From the NCBI GenBank assembly GCA_947623455.1, contig OX392542.1, forward strand, positions 13,213,625-13,277,624: a stretch of DNA of 64,000 nucleotides, written 5' to 3'. Of this stretch, positions 14,401 to 24,529 are shown piece by piece (position 1 is the stretch's first letter; each line of letters starts with the position of its first letter). Made by a program: the position numbers and the translations under genes. The notes under the pieces are model-generated. The model worked only from the letters and a program-made list of their open reading frames with translations, did no database searches and had not been told where the DNA came from. This DNA is from Mimachlamys varia. Its lineage: Eukaryota; Mollusca; Bivalvia; Pectinida; Pectinidae.

Positions 14401-17400
14401 TGATTAATAAACTTCAATTTCATCTTTCTAATTTAACAATTTATAGTTATTTGGTTGTTAAATATCTGACTGTAGCCAATGATGATGAAGAAACAAAAAG
14501 TTATCCAGGACTTAGTGTATAAGATGCTGATTCTTCATTGCTGAGGCTTGGTCAATATTCGATCATTACCAAGAGATACAAACGTTTTCAATAGTGAAGT
14601 GAGAAGCTTGACTGGAGAGTGGGGAAGGTATGCAGTATTTAAAAACTGTTAACACATCTTGTCCTGCATTGGAGGGTCTCTGAGTCACCAAGAAGCACTG
14701 TTTACAAATGTGTTTCGATTACTATTCAATATGTTGTATATTTTTTTTGCTGCAGGTTTTCAGCACTAAGTCGATCTGAGGATGAGAGCAGAAGTCGTCT
14801 TGGTGTGAGTCCCAACAGACGACAACAGCCAGGAGGTTTTGGTCGTCCCAACAGAGTAACACCTCGATCATCACAAGAGCAGGAGAGGGAGAAGGCACTT
14901 GCTGCAGCCAGGTAACTAGTTAAACATCAGGGTTGATTCAGTAGTATTGTGGTCATGTGAAGCAACAGAATCAGTAGTGCACATTTTGTTTCTGTTTTTT
15001 TTTTTCGCACAAATACAATAAAACTGGCAGTAAAAGAGTTCATGTATTTGTTGAGATGTTAGATAAACTTTTGTCCAAACAAAAGTTTTAAAAAATCTAG
15101 AAAGCATGGAGAGAAAAATTGTATTTACTGAGTGGAGAGTGTTTTTACTTTTGTCTATCGATAATTTCAAACAAAATAATCAAACCGCTTCTAATAATAA
15201 AGAACTAAATGAGCTGAGTAGAGGGGGTTTCTGCAAACACATTATTGAAAATTATTGTATCTGGTAACATTTGATTCAACAAAAAGCATTTAATTTTAAC
15301 TATTTTCACACAGGAGCATAATTGGTGGTCAAACCACTCCAAAAGAAGGTCCTAGCCGAGAGAACAGTCGGAGCCGTGAGGTGCGTGAGGAAAAGAAGGA
15401 ACCAGCTCCTGTGGCAGCCCCAGCCCCAGTTAAGGAACTTAGCCAGGAAGAGATGGAGAAGAAAACAATATCAATTGTGGACGAGTTTCTTCACATTCAG
15501 GATATGAACGTATGTGTTTTGTCATAAAGTGGTCGTTTAAAAGAGTTACTAGATAAATAACGCGGGTCATTGAAATATACATTTATGATTATTATTCGTA
15601 CAGAATGTTTTGACTGACTGAAGCCAATGATGAAGAAAAGTTATCCCTGTCTCAGTGTACAAGATGCCGACTCTTTCCTCGTTACTGAGGCTTCATCAGT
15701 CATTGGTTACGTTACAGATAAAATTGTTGTTGATTACGTAGCATTTTACTTGTCCCAAGATGTAATTGTGTTGCATAGTGATTAAATGATGCATTGAGTC
15801 ATAAAATCCTTCTGAAATCTTGATTACGCCAAGTCTTGTGTTATTGATTTATGTTGGAATAATATCCATTGATTTATTTTGTTATTTAACTTGATAAATT
15901 TTGCTCTGCAGGAAGCTGTGTTGTGTGTAGAGGAATTAAATTCCCCATCAACGCTACATTGGTTTGTGAGTGCGGCACTTAACCATGTTCTAGAAAGGTC
16001 AGAGGTTGCTCGGCGCCAAACTGGACTCCTTCTCCATGACTTGGTCAGGAAGGGGTCTGTTCCTGTGAAGGCCTATATCAATGGGTGAATACTTTATATT
16101 CCTTGTCTTCAATATATCTAAGTTGACATCTTTTGAATTAGCACTGAAATTTCAGGACTGTCCTTTTTAAAGCACAGTAATGAGATTTTTTCATTTATTG
16201 GGAAAATTGTGGCTTTTATTTCTACCTCGAATCTCAGAAAGTTTCTTTACTTTCACATGTCCATGATTGTTCTTTCCCCTTAGGTATGATAGATTGCTGA
16301 AAAGAAACAAACCGATTTTATAAGAATAATTTGATAGAGGTTGTATATGACATCTAAATCCACTCTAACAAAAGAAATCATATGAAAATCAGGTTAAATA
16401 GCAAAAGAATACCAGAAATTTTCCTTTCAAACATAATATTGGAATGATGGGAGATGATTATTCCCCAATTAAACTTTGCAGTTACTTAATAAGTAAATTT
16501 GCTTCCTTTTGAATTGTTTCTTGCTTCTGGAATGGAGTTTGCTCTTTGCAATTGTTTAACTTCTGTCCACATCAATATAATTAGAAATGCATTGCAGTAA
16601 ACGTAAAATATATGTCCATATGTAAGACACTGAATGATCAAGTTCAAGTCAAAGATGAAATAATATTTTGTATGAGGCTATTTGGGGTATCAATTGACGA
16701 CAGTTGTATTTGGAAATGTTGATGAGGTTTAAAAATGTGGAATGTGTGTGTAACGAATTCTTCTCTCTCTTTACAGGCTACATGAAATCCTTCAGTATGC
16801 AGAGGATATGGAAATAGACATTCCAAAGATCTGGCAGTATTTTGGAGAACTAATTGGACCCATGATCCAAGATGGTAGTGTTCCATTTAGTTTCCTAAAG
16901 GACGCCATAGAACCCTTGAAAGCCAGCCACAAAGCTTGTGTACTATTATCTGCTATTCTACACGATGCCAGTACAAGAGAGGTAAGGTTTTGGTCGTATT
17001 AAAGTGAATTTTTGTTGCTTAGGATTACTTGCTTTAAAGTGTGATGTAAGGACATGTTCCTTTGTTTAGGAGTTCAAATTCTTTCTCCATTGTTCAGTTC
17101 AATGTTCAAATGTGGGCATAATGTAGTAAAAGTTTTGTATATAATTGTCGTCTTCCAAAGTCTTGAGTTTTTGTCTGAAAATAACTAACAGTGCTGATTT
17201 CTACTTCAGGGACACAAGAAGATTACAGCAATTTGGAAGAGCTCTGGTTTAAAATGGAGCGACTTCATGCCGGCTGCAGAAGTGAAAACCTTCTTGAAAA
17301 CCAATGTAAGTTTGTTTGTCATATTCTCATGTTTTATCAAAATATGCAATTAAAAAAAAAAGCATTAGGAACCCTTTTTTGTGTTGCCTGCAAAAAAGCA

Positions 17401-19629
17401 AATGGCAGATATTACTCTGTTTGCATCAGTGATGGAGGTGGCATTTCCATTCAACTTTTGTAAAAAAATGTCTTGCTTGCAATGCTAGATCACATAAAAC
17501 TATGTTGTGTTTTGGAATGATTTTGATTTATAGATAGTTGAACAACAACAACCTATTACCCAGATTCTTGTTTGTTTCAATAAGGCAATGAATGAAATGT
17601 ATCGCTTCAATCATTTCAAGCTTTCTGATGTTTTTTTGGGAAAAAAGTTTCTCAAATGATGTGTTCTAAATCTAAAGTTAATTCTATAATAATCACTTCA
17701 GAGAAAAAAAAATTAAGGTTTAAAAAAAAATTGTGTTGCAGAGTTTGGAGTTCACAGAGCCGGATGGCAGCCAACCAAGCACACCCACTATAGCAATGCC
17801 CCTGGAGAGTATACAGGATAACCTGGACTCGCTCTTACAGGAGAAAAAGGCCTCCAATGAGGATATCTTTGATTGGATTGAGGTCAGTTTATAATGCTAG
17901 AAGTTATAACACTCAACAGTAAACTAATGGTAGGGATACTGGATTATTGTGTAAACTTCAAAAAATAACATGAAAGCCATTTCCTTGGAAGTTGACCAAC
18001 TCGAGATACCTGTGTTTTGACTGTTGTGTTCCAATTAAGTCTTAAGTGGCCATAATTATTTTTAACATGATTCAGAAGTTACCTTACCCCATGCAATGGA
18101 GTTTATGAATGGGGTTAATGAAATCTGTCTACCTTCATTTTGTAATTTTTCAAAATCATTAAATTCATTTCATTCTCAATTTTAACATTAATAACATTTT
18201 AACATTGACAGGAACCTTTGCACAAGCATTTGTTTATATTTTTGCCATACAATATTTCCTAAGTGAAAATGACTTGTGGAAATTTGAAGCTAATTGTAAA
18301 TGTACACTAAATAACCTGGAAATTTGAAGCTAATTGTAAATGTACACTAAATAACGTGATATGCAAGACAGATGTTCAGGGTATTCTACTTTCATTTCCA
18401 GACAAGTCTTGATGACCCAATCACAAAATCAAAGCAGTTTATCCGTATATTGATGACAGCAGTGTGTTCATGTGCAATAACAGGTAAGAATACATTTTCA
18501 TTCTGTGTTAATTATACAAAATAGTTTGGATATATCCATTCAGCTATGACATTCTTAACATGAAGGCTTGACAACTTCTATTCAAAAGATCAAATTCCAT
18601 ACTGTGAGGCTTTATGTGTGATGGATACGAATTATGATGCAACTTCGCAAAAAAAAAACGTTTGAGTGAAAATATTGCAATCATGTTGCCTTTATATCAT
18701 TGATTATATCACTTGATTAATATTGTTCCAGTATTTCAAAATAATTTTACTGAGTTAGAATCCTGCAAGCATTTCAACTTAAGAGATTTTGTAGATGATC
18801 TAAAAAAAAATTCACTAAATTAATCAATGAGCATTGTTCATCATTTGAGAATAATTTTGGGAGGGGGGTTGGAGACAACATTGATATGTGATTTGGGGGA
18901 GAGACAACATTGATATGTGATTTTGGGGTTGGGGGGGGGGGGTAACAACATTGTTATGTGATTGGGGGAGGGGGACACTATTGAATTGATATGTGATGGA
19001 AGAGGGGGACACTATTGAATTGATATGTGATGTCTTCACCAATTTTGATTACATTGCAGGTCGTGGAAGCAGTGCGCGAGTTGAGCCTCGTGACGTCATC
19101 AACCGGGGTGTGCTATTACAGAAGTACCTTGATCATCAGGCTGAGTTTGAGCTACAAGCACTCTATGCTCTACAATCACTAGTCCACAAACTTGAACATC
19201 CACCAGGTCAGTTCGCTCAAACCACAGCTAGGACAAAATGTACTTTTGATATAGATTAATAGACCATGCATTTGTTTAAATGATGTATTAAAGTGTTCAA
19301 CTGCACAAAATCAAGGGTTTACACTGAATCAAGGGGATTTAGTTTTGTCTGAAACAAAAAAAAAATGTTTTAAAATTGTTTTATATTTTATTTTGCAATA
19401 GAAAAAAGTTTGTAATGATCCTCAATTGATTCAAAACTTTTCTCTCTCAGGTGTTCTACGAACATTGTTTGATACACTATATGATGAGGACATCATATCA
19501 GAGGATGCCTTTAACCAATGGGAGAAGAGTGAAGATCCCGCCGAGCAGGAGGGCAAAGGGGTGGCTATGCGCCAAGTTGTCCAGTTCTTCACGTGGCTAA
19601 GAGAGGCTGAGGAAACGAGTGACAGCTGA
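131..19629 (+). CDS. EIF4G: eIF4G translation initiation factor, 5'-partial, 25 coding exons
   Basis: Scaffold of the cap-binding complex eIF4F in the cytoplasm; the family bridges eIF4E, eIF4A, eIF3 and poly(A)-binding protein. Coding exons: 131-298, 1344-1523, 2081-2458, 2820-3680, 4361-4631, 5181-5314, 5826-5966, 6412-6612, 7033-7170, 7496-7555, 7824-7967, 8273-8352, 8683-8839, 9264-9368, 10260-10428, 10880-11159, 14756-14911, 15314-15509, 15912-16084, 16777-16981, 17210-17305, 17742-17882, 18402-18483, 19060-19206, 19451-19629. All junctions are GT-AG and phases agree; the exons sum to 4842 nt, 1613 residues plus TGA. Order: Gln/Pro-rich N-terminus, acidic Ser-rich region, eIF4E motif YDRDFLL (633-639), MIF4G (about 779-1020), MA3 (about 1252-1370), W2 (about 1436-1610). 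The eIF4E motif and long N-terminus point to the eIF4G1/3 type, not DAP5. The start codon lies upstream of the window. Several introns host snoRNAs. Confidence 0.97.
2820..4631 (+). CDS. EIF4G: eIF4G acidic/Ser-rich exons (2820-3680, 4361-4631)
   Basis: The largest exon (861 nt) and its neighbour encode about residues 243-619, a low-complexity region rich in Ser, Glu, Pro, Val and Lys, ending in a Lys/Glu-rich stretch and the sequence KYKYKE. This is the poorly conserved segment between the N-terminal block and the eIF4E-binding site in animal eIF4G proteins, probably disordered. The second exon ends in phase 1 at a GTAAGT donor (4632). Long antisense ORFs over the first exon are composition shadows. 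Confidence 0.93.
5181..5314 (+). CDS. EIF4G: eIF4G exon with the eIF4E-binding motif
   Basis: This exon encodes residues 620-664, beginning [27 protein letters not shown] fits the canonical eIF4E-binding consensus Y-x4-L-hydrophobic, and the preceding YKYKEDQWSP(M)NPEGKR block is the usual eIF4G context. It enters in phase 1 and leaves in phase 0 (acceptor ends 5180, donor GTAAGT at 5315). This residue set separates eIF4G1/3-type proteins from DAP5/NAT1, which lack it. Confidence 0.96.
5826..6612 (+). CDS. EIF4G: eIF4G glycine-rich linker exons (5826-5966, 6412-6612)
   Basis: These exons encode residues 665-778: a run of about eleven glycines, then [28 protein letters not shown], then a second Gly/Arg-rich stretch and [33 protein letters not shown]. 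They link the eIF4E site to MIF4G; the RGG-like composition suggests RNA contact (inference). Both exons are phase 0 at each end, so alternative use would keep the frame. Confidence 0.93.
7033..10428 (+). CDS. EIF4G: eIF4G MIF4G-domain exons (seven exons plus following linker exon)
   Basis: Exons 7033-7170, 7496-7555, 7824-7967, 8273-8352, 8683-8839, 9264-9368 and 10260-10428 encode the HEAT-repeat MIF4G domain that binds eIF4A and RNA. Diagnostic blocks are [71 protein letters not shown], and [23 protein letters not shown], followed by [11 protein letters not shown]. The last exon ends in a Gln-rich, ten-glycine tail. The intron 9369-10259 holds the first snoRNA copy. Confidence 0.96.
9678..9748 (+). 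ncRNA. box C/D snoRNA copy 1 (28S SNORD1/snR38-type and 18S dual guide)
   Basis: 71 nt in the eIF4G intron 9369-10259. It has a terminal stem (agcc/ggct, extended by one pair), C box AATGATGA, D box CTGA at 9741-9744, and D'-like CCTA. Upstream of D' the 12-nt guide AGTTATCCCTGT is complementary to the universally conserved 28S segment ACAGGGAUAACU. The fifth nucleotide from D' pairs with the middle G, the SNORD1/snR38 target. Upstream of D, TTCCTCGTT matches 18S AACGAGGAA. Both guides are intact. Confidence 0.88.
10552..10622 (+). ncRNA. box C/D snoRNA copy 2
   Basis: Same family as copy 1, alone in the short eIF4G intron 10429-10879, 257 nt before the acceptor. C box AATGATGA, D box CTGA 10615-10618. 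The 12-nt 28S guide is intact and the 18S guide is TTTCCTCGTTA. It looks functional. The flanks before the snoRNA (atgaacacc) resemble copy 1, indicating duplication between introns. Confidence 0.86.
10880..15509 (+). CDS. EIF4G: eIF4G linker and MA3-start exons (10880-11159, 14756-14911, 15314-15509)
   Basis: The exons encode about residues 1063-1273. The first has DGWATVGG...[11 protein letters not shown], matching the conserved DGW-TV and ID-SRL-K motifs between MIF4G and MA3. The second is Ser/Arg-rich and the third ends [14 protein letters not shown], the first helix of MA3. The intron between the first two is 3.6 kb, the longest in the visible gene, and carries nine snoRNA copies. Confidence 0.94.
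11538..11604 (+). ncRNA. box C/D snoRNA copy 3, 28S guide only
   Basis: In the 3.6 kb eIF4G intron. C box, D box (CTGA 11597-11600), an outer stem (TGACTGAAGCC with GGCTTTTTCAGTCA) and the 28S guide are intact. The D-box guide has become ATTCCTTTTTG and no longer matches the 18S target of its relatives. It could still modify 28S rRNA, or its new D guide could have another target. Confidence 0.7.
11955..11975 (+). repeat. poly(G) tract in the snoRNA-rich eIF4G intron
   Basis: A G-run interrupted by a single A, a simple repeat. A second G-run lies at about 12288-12299. Confidence 0.7.
12118..12188 (+). ncRNA. box C/D snoRNA copy 4
   Basis: Intact C and D boxes (CTGA 12181-12184). The 28S guide is complete and the 18S guide TTCCTCGTTC gives ten pairs to GAACGAGGAA right against the D box. 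Outer stem CTGAC/GTCAG. Looks functional. Confidence 0.86.
12459..12524 (+). pseudogene. decayed box C/D snoRNA copy 5
   Basis: The C box and 28S guide are kept, but the D box position reads ATCA instead of CTGA and the 18S guide is broken by changes and a small deletion. Without a D box it should not assemble a snoRNP, so I call it a relic. Confidence 0.65.
12751..12821 (+). ncRNA. box C/D snoRNA copy 6 (tandem unit 1)
   Basis: Intact C box, D box (12814-12817), both guides, and a 7-bp terminal stem TGAAGCC/GGCTTCA. First of four near-identical copies spaced 353-362 bp in a tandem array. Confidence 0.86.
13111..13181 (+). ncRNA. box C/D snoRNA copy 7 (tandem unit 2)
   Basis: Same as copy 6 with one change right after the C box (gaataaaag for gaagaaaag), outside both guides. 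Both boxes, both guides and the stem are intact. Confidence 0.85.
13464..13534 (+). ncRNA. box C/D snoRNA copy 8 (tandem unit 3)
   Basis: Both boxes (CTGA 13527-13530), both guides and the TGAAGCC/GGCTTCA stem are intact. Confidence 0.86.
13826..13896 (+). ncRNA. box C/D snoRNA copy 9 (tandem unit 4), D box mutated
   Basis: Identical in its guides to copy 8, but the D box reads CTGC (13889-13892). Position A of CUGA is needed for the sheared G-A pair of the kink-turn, so this copy is probably inactive or weak. Confidence 0.65.
14162..14229 (+). ncRNA. box C/D snoRNA copy 10, 28S guide only
   Basis: C box, D box (14222-14225), stem TGAAGCC/GGCTTCA and the 28S guide are intact. The D guide reads ACATTTTTGTTG and has lost the 18S match, a second independent loss like copy 3. 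Confidence 0.7.
14474..14548 (+). pseudogene. decayed box C/D snoRNA copy 11
   Basis: C-box region expanded (gatgatgaagaaacaaaaag) and the 28S guide altered (TTATCCAGGAC). The 18S guide is lost; D box CTGA (14541-14544) and stem remain. Neither rRNA target is supported. Confidence 0.55.
15622..15692 (+). ncRNA. box C/D snoRNA copy 12
   Basis: Alone in eIF4G intron 15510-15911, about 220 nt before the acceptor. Both boxes (CTGA 15685-15688) and both guides are intact. It has the longest terminal stem of the set: TGAAGCC/GGCTTCA plus an outer TGACTGA/TCAGTCA helix with one bulge. It looks like the best-preserved copy. Confidence 0.88.
15912..17305 (+). CDS. EIF4G: eIF4G MA3-domain exons (15912-16084, 16777-16981, 17210-17305)
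   Basis: These encode residues 1274-1431: [67 protein letters not shown] and [21 protein letters not shown]. They match the second HEAT domain (MA3) of metazoan eIF4G, a second eIF4A contact. Phases 0/2, 2/0 and 0/0 agree. The introns here hold nothing recognisable. Confidence 0.96.
17742..19629 (+). CDS. EIF4G: eIF4G C-terminal W2-domain exons (17742-17882, 18402-18483, 19060-19206, 19451-19629)
   Basis: These encode residues 1432-1613: [58 protein letters not shown], and the acidic/aromatic C-terminal block [30 protein letters not shown]. This is the W2 (eIF5C-like) domain with its two acidic boxes, which in vertebrates docks Mnk kinases. The stop is TGA at 19627-19629. Confidence 0.96.
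18278..18355 (+). repeat. exact-looking 40 bp tandem duplication in an eIF4G intron
   Basis: The block ggaaatttgaagctaattg and what follows to ataac is present twice head to tail in intron 17883-18401. A recent duplication with no visible role. Confidence 0.8.
18855..19031 (+). repeat. G-rich minisatellite in an eIF4G intron
   Basis: About five imperfect copies of a unit like gggggagacaacattgatatgtgattt, with G-runs up to 11. The array ends about 28 nt before the acceptor of the exon at 19060. Polymorphism there could affect splicing (inference). Confidence 0.75.
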
Positions 19630-20590
19630 GGACGGCTTCAATAGGCATTTGATTAAGATAATTACTGGGGGTTATTTATTTCTGATTTAAGGGGAATGAT
19701 TGAAAACTACAGAGAAAATTTGTTGGAAGCATGAAATATTTTGTACTTGGCCGAAGAATTGTGTGAATAAGAGTTCAACTGCTCACATATTTTTCTTTAC
19801 TTATATATATATATATTATGCAACAAGCTTGTGACTGGTATGTTGCATAATAAATCTGTGAATGTGTGGGTACAAGAGGACTTCCTTCCAGTATGTCCGA
19901 GGCTTTGGTCAATAGGAGCTATTGTCTTAATGCCGGACAATTTTTGTATTATACCCTTTGGGATACATTGTATCTCGTATGTTCTTTTCTGCGTACATGA
20001 TGATAAATAGCATTTGTTGCATGTTATGTGATCAATGGGGAAAACTTGTTCTTCATTTGGAGCCAATTTATAGAGACTGTTGATGGAGCCAGGTTATTGC
20101 TCTGCTTAGTGTGAATGAGAGAGTGAACTAGAAGTATGGTGTACAAGGCATCTGGCCAGAGTATAAATGACTAAAGATTGTGATTAAAAAATTGGTGCAA
20201 ATGACTATTGTAATACAAATTATGTTTCCCATCATCATTGTGATGGGTTTTATTAACAAAATACTATTTAATATGTTTCATCATGTAAATATATTGCATG
20301 ATAGATAATAGTGTTCATGAATGAAATCTAGTATGTTTGGGCGGCTGTCATTGAATGGTTTAAATACGAATGAACTTCAGTGGACCCATTTGAAAGTTAA
20401 CTTAGTTTCCCATCATTCAGTATTAGCATTTATACTGGCAAATTATCGAGGAACCTAATAGAATGAAATTGATCTGCATTTTTTCTTTTCCTTTTTCCCC
20501 CCATTTTCATACACCAATATACAGTAATCATTATAAATGTCAAGACATTGACTTGACCTGGGGCAAAATAAAAATGGAAAAAAAAAACCT
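19630..20590 (+). other. eIF4G 3' untranslated region (extent inferred)
   Basis: AT-rich sequence after the stop with no long ORF. The best poly(A) hexamer is AATAAA at 20567-20572, followed by an A-run and a GT-containing stretch (cttgtgtcag). Other hexamers (about 19849 and 21122) could serve as alternative sites, so the 3' end is a guess. Confidence 0.5.
20567..20572 (+). terminator. probable eIF4G poly(A) signal AATAAA
   Basis: Canonical hexamer 938 nt after the stop, with a G/T-containing region about 30 nt downstream. It is chosen over other hexamers by context only. Confidence 0.4.
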
Positions 20591-22045
20591 GTAAATATCT
20601 TGTGTCAGCCTTTTACAAACATGCATGAAAACAGTGCGTGTGTACTGTGTATGATCTGTCACATGGTGCTACTAGGTGAGCTTATTGTGCTATTTCTTAA
20701 ATATGTAAAACCAGAGCCAAGAAAATTAATCAGTTGTTCAACGCTCAGTATATATAATGTATATTATTACAAGTTGTCCGCCCTTTTGTTTTCAAGATGA
20801 CTTTGACATGCCTACACAAAACCTGCTGTTTGATGAAAGGTGGGGCTCTGTATACCATCATTATACCATCATTGCATTTATCAAAGCACACAGTTCATAT
20901 CATTTTAAGTTATTGTTGTTCTGTACTTGTTTAAATTTGATTCGATATGCATAGATATTACTGATTGTGATCATTGCATAGGGACACTAACTCGTTCACC
21001 GCTGAAATTTATAATAAACTTTTCCAATCTTTGAATGGAAAGAATTTAAATTGTTTTAGGGGTGTATGAGTATAGTGAATAAATAGACTTGTGCATTTTT
21101 TTTCAATATTTCTCCCATTGCAATAAAAAGGTTTCACAAATAATATGTACCCATAGATTATTTTATACATGATATGAAAGTGCGAATGTTGGCATTCTTG
21201 TTTCTTTTCATTTTGTTTGTTATTGTGTGGTTGAGGATAGCAAGGATTTTGATTCAAAGTCACTGATTATATATATATTGAAAAAAAAGCCATTTATTGA
21301 AAACAGTTGAACAACCTTATAAGCCTGTACTACCTTCATGCCTTAAGTTTTTGTTCATACATGCTTGAAGCGTGGACATTAAAATTTTACGAGGAAATGG
21401 GGGGGAAAAACTGTTGATCATAGCATTTAAAGTTAAGATCATCGCATTTAAAGTTAAGGTAATCTATGACATGGGAATGTTGGATAGGACATACAAAATT
21501 GGATTGGAAATTAATGGCAAATAATTTCAGAAAATATTTTGTCTTCTGGATTGAAGAGTTTTGAAGATATTTCTTGATGTTCTTAATTGCTTTATTCTCT
21601 GACAGTCTGTATGAGCATGTGACCGTAGTGCAGGGGAGACCCGCCTTTGCATCCCAAACCCAATACTTGTTAAAGTGATATCATAATGAACCACTACTAC
21701 ACAAACGAAGAGCTGGTTTTCATTACAGGAAAAAAAATTACACAGAAGGGGGGTTGAAATGTAAATAAAAACTTGACGAAGAAATTTAATTGGCGTGTCT
21801 TATTGTTTGTCTTAAGTTGGCTCAACATTGACGAAGTCTGTGACATTATCATGCATTTCTTGACGGAAAAAGATTTGCCAAGAGCATGAGTGGTTTGCGT
21901 AAAAATCAAAGGTGTTCATTCTACATAACTGACTTTGTTATAAACAAAGAAACCGGCATTGGCAGACTCGAGCATACGGTACAAGACCCTGTGATTAATA
22001 ACGCGGGACAAGACTGACCCTTAAATTAAATATGTGTTATTAGTT
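20591..22045. other. intergenic, nothing recognised
   Basis: AT-rich sequence with only short ORFs, none with a recognisable motif. It contains alternative poly(A) hexamers (for example 21122-21127) that could belong to longer eIF4G transcripts. Confidence 0.5.
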
Positions 22046-23062
22046 CATCGGGTCCAAAGGACCGAGGTGAGCTTATGCCATGCCGTGGCGTCCGTCCGTC
22101 CATCGTCCGTCAACAATTGTTTAAACGACGTCTTCTCCATAACCACTGATAGGAAATCAACCTTATTTGGCAAGAAGCATCCCTAGGTGCCCAGGATTCA
22201 AAATTGTACTAATGGTGGGACTGACCCCCTAGGTGGCTGAGGGCGGGACCAAAAAGGGTTATTTAGCATTATCATGGTTTAAGCAACTTCTTCTACATAA
22301 CCACTGATTGGACATCAACCTTATTTGGCAGGAAGCATCCTTAGGTGCCCAGGATTCAAAATTGTACTAAGGGTGGGACTGATCCCCTAGGGGGTTGGGC
22401 CAAAAAGGGTTATTTAGCTTTATTGGTTTAAGCGACTTCTTCTCCATAACCACTGATTGGAAATCAACCTTATTTGGTAGGAAGCCCCTTAGGTGTTCAG
22501 GATTCAAAATTGTATTTATGGTTGGACTGACCCCCTAGGGGGCTGAGGGCGGGGCCAGAAAGGGTTATTTATCTATATCATGGTTTAAGGGACTTTTTCT
22601 CCTTAACCACTGATTGGAAATCGGCCTTATTTGGTTGAAAGCATCCTTAGGTGCGCAGGATTCAAAATTGTACTAATGATGGGACTGACACCCCCAGGGG
22701 GCTTAGGGGCGGGACCAAAAAGAGTTATTTAGCTATATTCATATTAGCGACTTCTCCATAACCACTGATTGGAAATCAACCTTATTTGACAGGAAGCATC
22801 CCCATGTGCTCAAGGGGACCAAAAAGGGTTATTTAGCTATATCATGTTTTAAGCGACTCACTCATTGGAAATCAGCCTTATTTGGTAGGAAGCATCCCTA
22901 GGTGCTCAGAATTCAAAAGTGTACTAATGGTGGGACTGAACCCACCCATCCCCCACCCCCACATGGGACTGAGGGGCGGGGTAAGAAAGAAAATATTTTA
23001 CCATGATTACCTAGATACCAATGTATCCAGGTGAGCGATACAGGCCCTCTGGGCCTCTTGTA
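22046..23062 (+). mobile_element. pearl-like dispersed element with internal tandem core
   Basis: It opens with gggtccaaaggaccgaggtg, a gtccgtccgtcc stretch and aacaattgtttaaa. It holds about six units of roughly 150 bp (each with ataaccactgattggaaatc, caaccttatttgg, gattcaaaattgtact, ccaaaaagggttatttag) and ends ggccctctgggcctcttgta. This layout of unique head, tandem core and GGGCCTCTTG tail is typical of abundant non-autonomous repeats in bivalve genomes. A diverged relative lies at 24863-25401. No coding capacity. Confidence 0.7.
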
Positions 23063-23489
23063 TTTCTACACACCATTGTTGAAGGTAGTTGTTATCCACA
23101 CCTGTTCAGGATTTCATTAATGGCGACATGAGTATTTACTATTAATTTTGTTACAGCAGTGGGAAAATTGAACGAAACCAGATTCAAACCGATGTCCTTC
23201 TAAACTCTTTTAGATAGACACTCCTCTAATTGAGCTATGTTGTCACCAACGATCAACCAAGTCCAGTTCCGCTACATTCTTATTCTCCAAGTTTTACCCA
23301 AAGAAAGTAACTATGTAGAATTCAGATAAGCATATACAAATTTCATGGAAGTGTTGTTCATGGATAAGCGAAAATGGACGGCTAAAGCAGACGTCTTGTG
23401 ATGTGCAGTCCTTTGACTTGTATGTAACGCAAAAGTATTCTTTTAACGTGAAATTAATTTCAATGTCTATAAGAAGTTAAACCAGTTGA
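23063..23489. other. nothing recognised
   Basis: Non-coding AT-rich sequence between the pearl-like element and the LINE remnant. Confidence 0.4.
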
Positions 23490-24080
23490 TTTTGCACAAG
23501 GACAATCGGTGGTTCTTTGGTATAAATTGGGCTCAAACCAAAACATACAAAAAAAGGCTTATAACATCCCTATATACATATATAGGGAAGCTAATTGGAC
23601 CAACAAAAAAAGAGCTAGACAAACGGTCAACATCCAAGAACACTATTCAAAGCAGTGACCCAAATACAAAAAACTAGAGAAAATATTCAAAAGTGAACTT
23701 TCCAAAAACAGACAAATTCATTTTATCTAAACAAATCGGCGGGAAAAACAACATTCCATGGATTAACCATTCAATAGAGACGGTCATGAAAAGAAAACAA
23801 CGCATATACACCAAGGCAAAGAAAACCAAGAAATGTGATAATTATCGATACGTGCAAACAACAAATACGGAAAGCGGAATTGAATTACCTAAATCAAACC
23901 ATCATAGAAGGCTTGAGAACAAAAATAACAATCATTCATGAATTACATCCAAGTCAACATTGATGTTTCCCCACTGAAAAAATCAAGGGACCTTAACGAG
24001 CGACAGTAACGGGAAAGCAGAAATCCTAGGGAACTAGTTTAAATGTGTTCACTGGAAGAACAATCCTCTGACGACATGCC
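23490..24080 (+). mobile_element. LINE remnant, left part (Jockey/CR1-type)
   Basis: Translation across frameshifts gives IGGKNNIPWINHSIETVMKR, KQRIYTKAKKTKK, and (D/G)VSPLKK...L-SDDMP. This is the region upstream of the reverse transcriptase in non-LTR elements (consensus PW-N--I--L-RRK-R-Y-KAKK, then PL---G---SD---KAEILN--F-SVFT). Stops and frameshifts show it is dead. It is interrupted at 24080 by a 2.63 kb insertion and resumes at 26711. Confidence 0.75.
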
Positions 24081-24529
24081 CATAGGCGGATCCAGAGAGG
24101 GGCGCAGCCGGCGCGCGCGCCCCCCCCCCTAAAAATAATTTCCATGTGACCATTTTTTGCAAGAATTAAAACTAAGAATTTCATCATCAGATAGCATTGC
24201 AAAGCATATTATTCAGTACAAATTTATATATATTTATAAAAAAATAGGGGCTACGCCCTATATAAGACTTATACAGTCTCTAATACTAATATTTTGTATT
24301 GATTGGTTGAAAAATATAATATATGTCTGCCAAGTAACTACCCCCTTCCCCATCTCTTCAATGTTTCGTTTCTTATTCCTCACAATTTGGCTGATATCGA
24401 TCACACGATGACATACCAGGGGTGTTCGAAAACTTTTGGCAATAACCTGTTTTCTCAAAAACGCTTATCGAATTCTGAATGCATTTTGTCTACTTACCAT
24501 AAAAAATACCCCCTTTAATTTGAACACAC

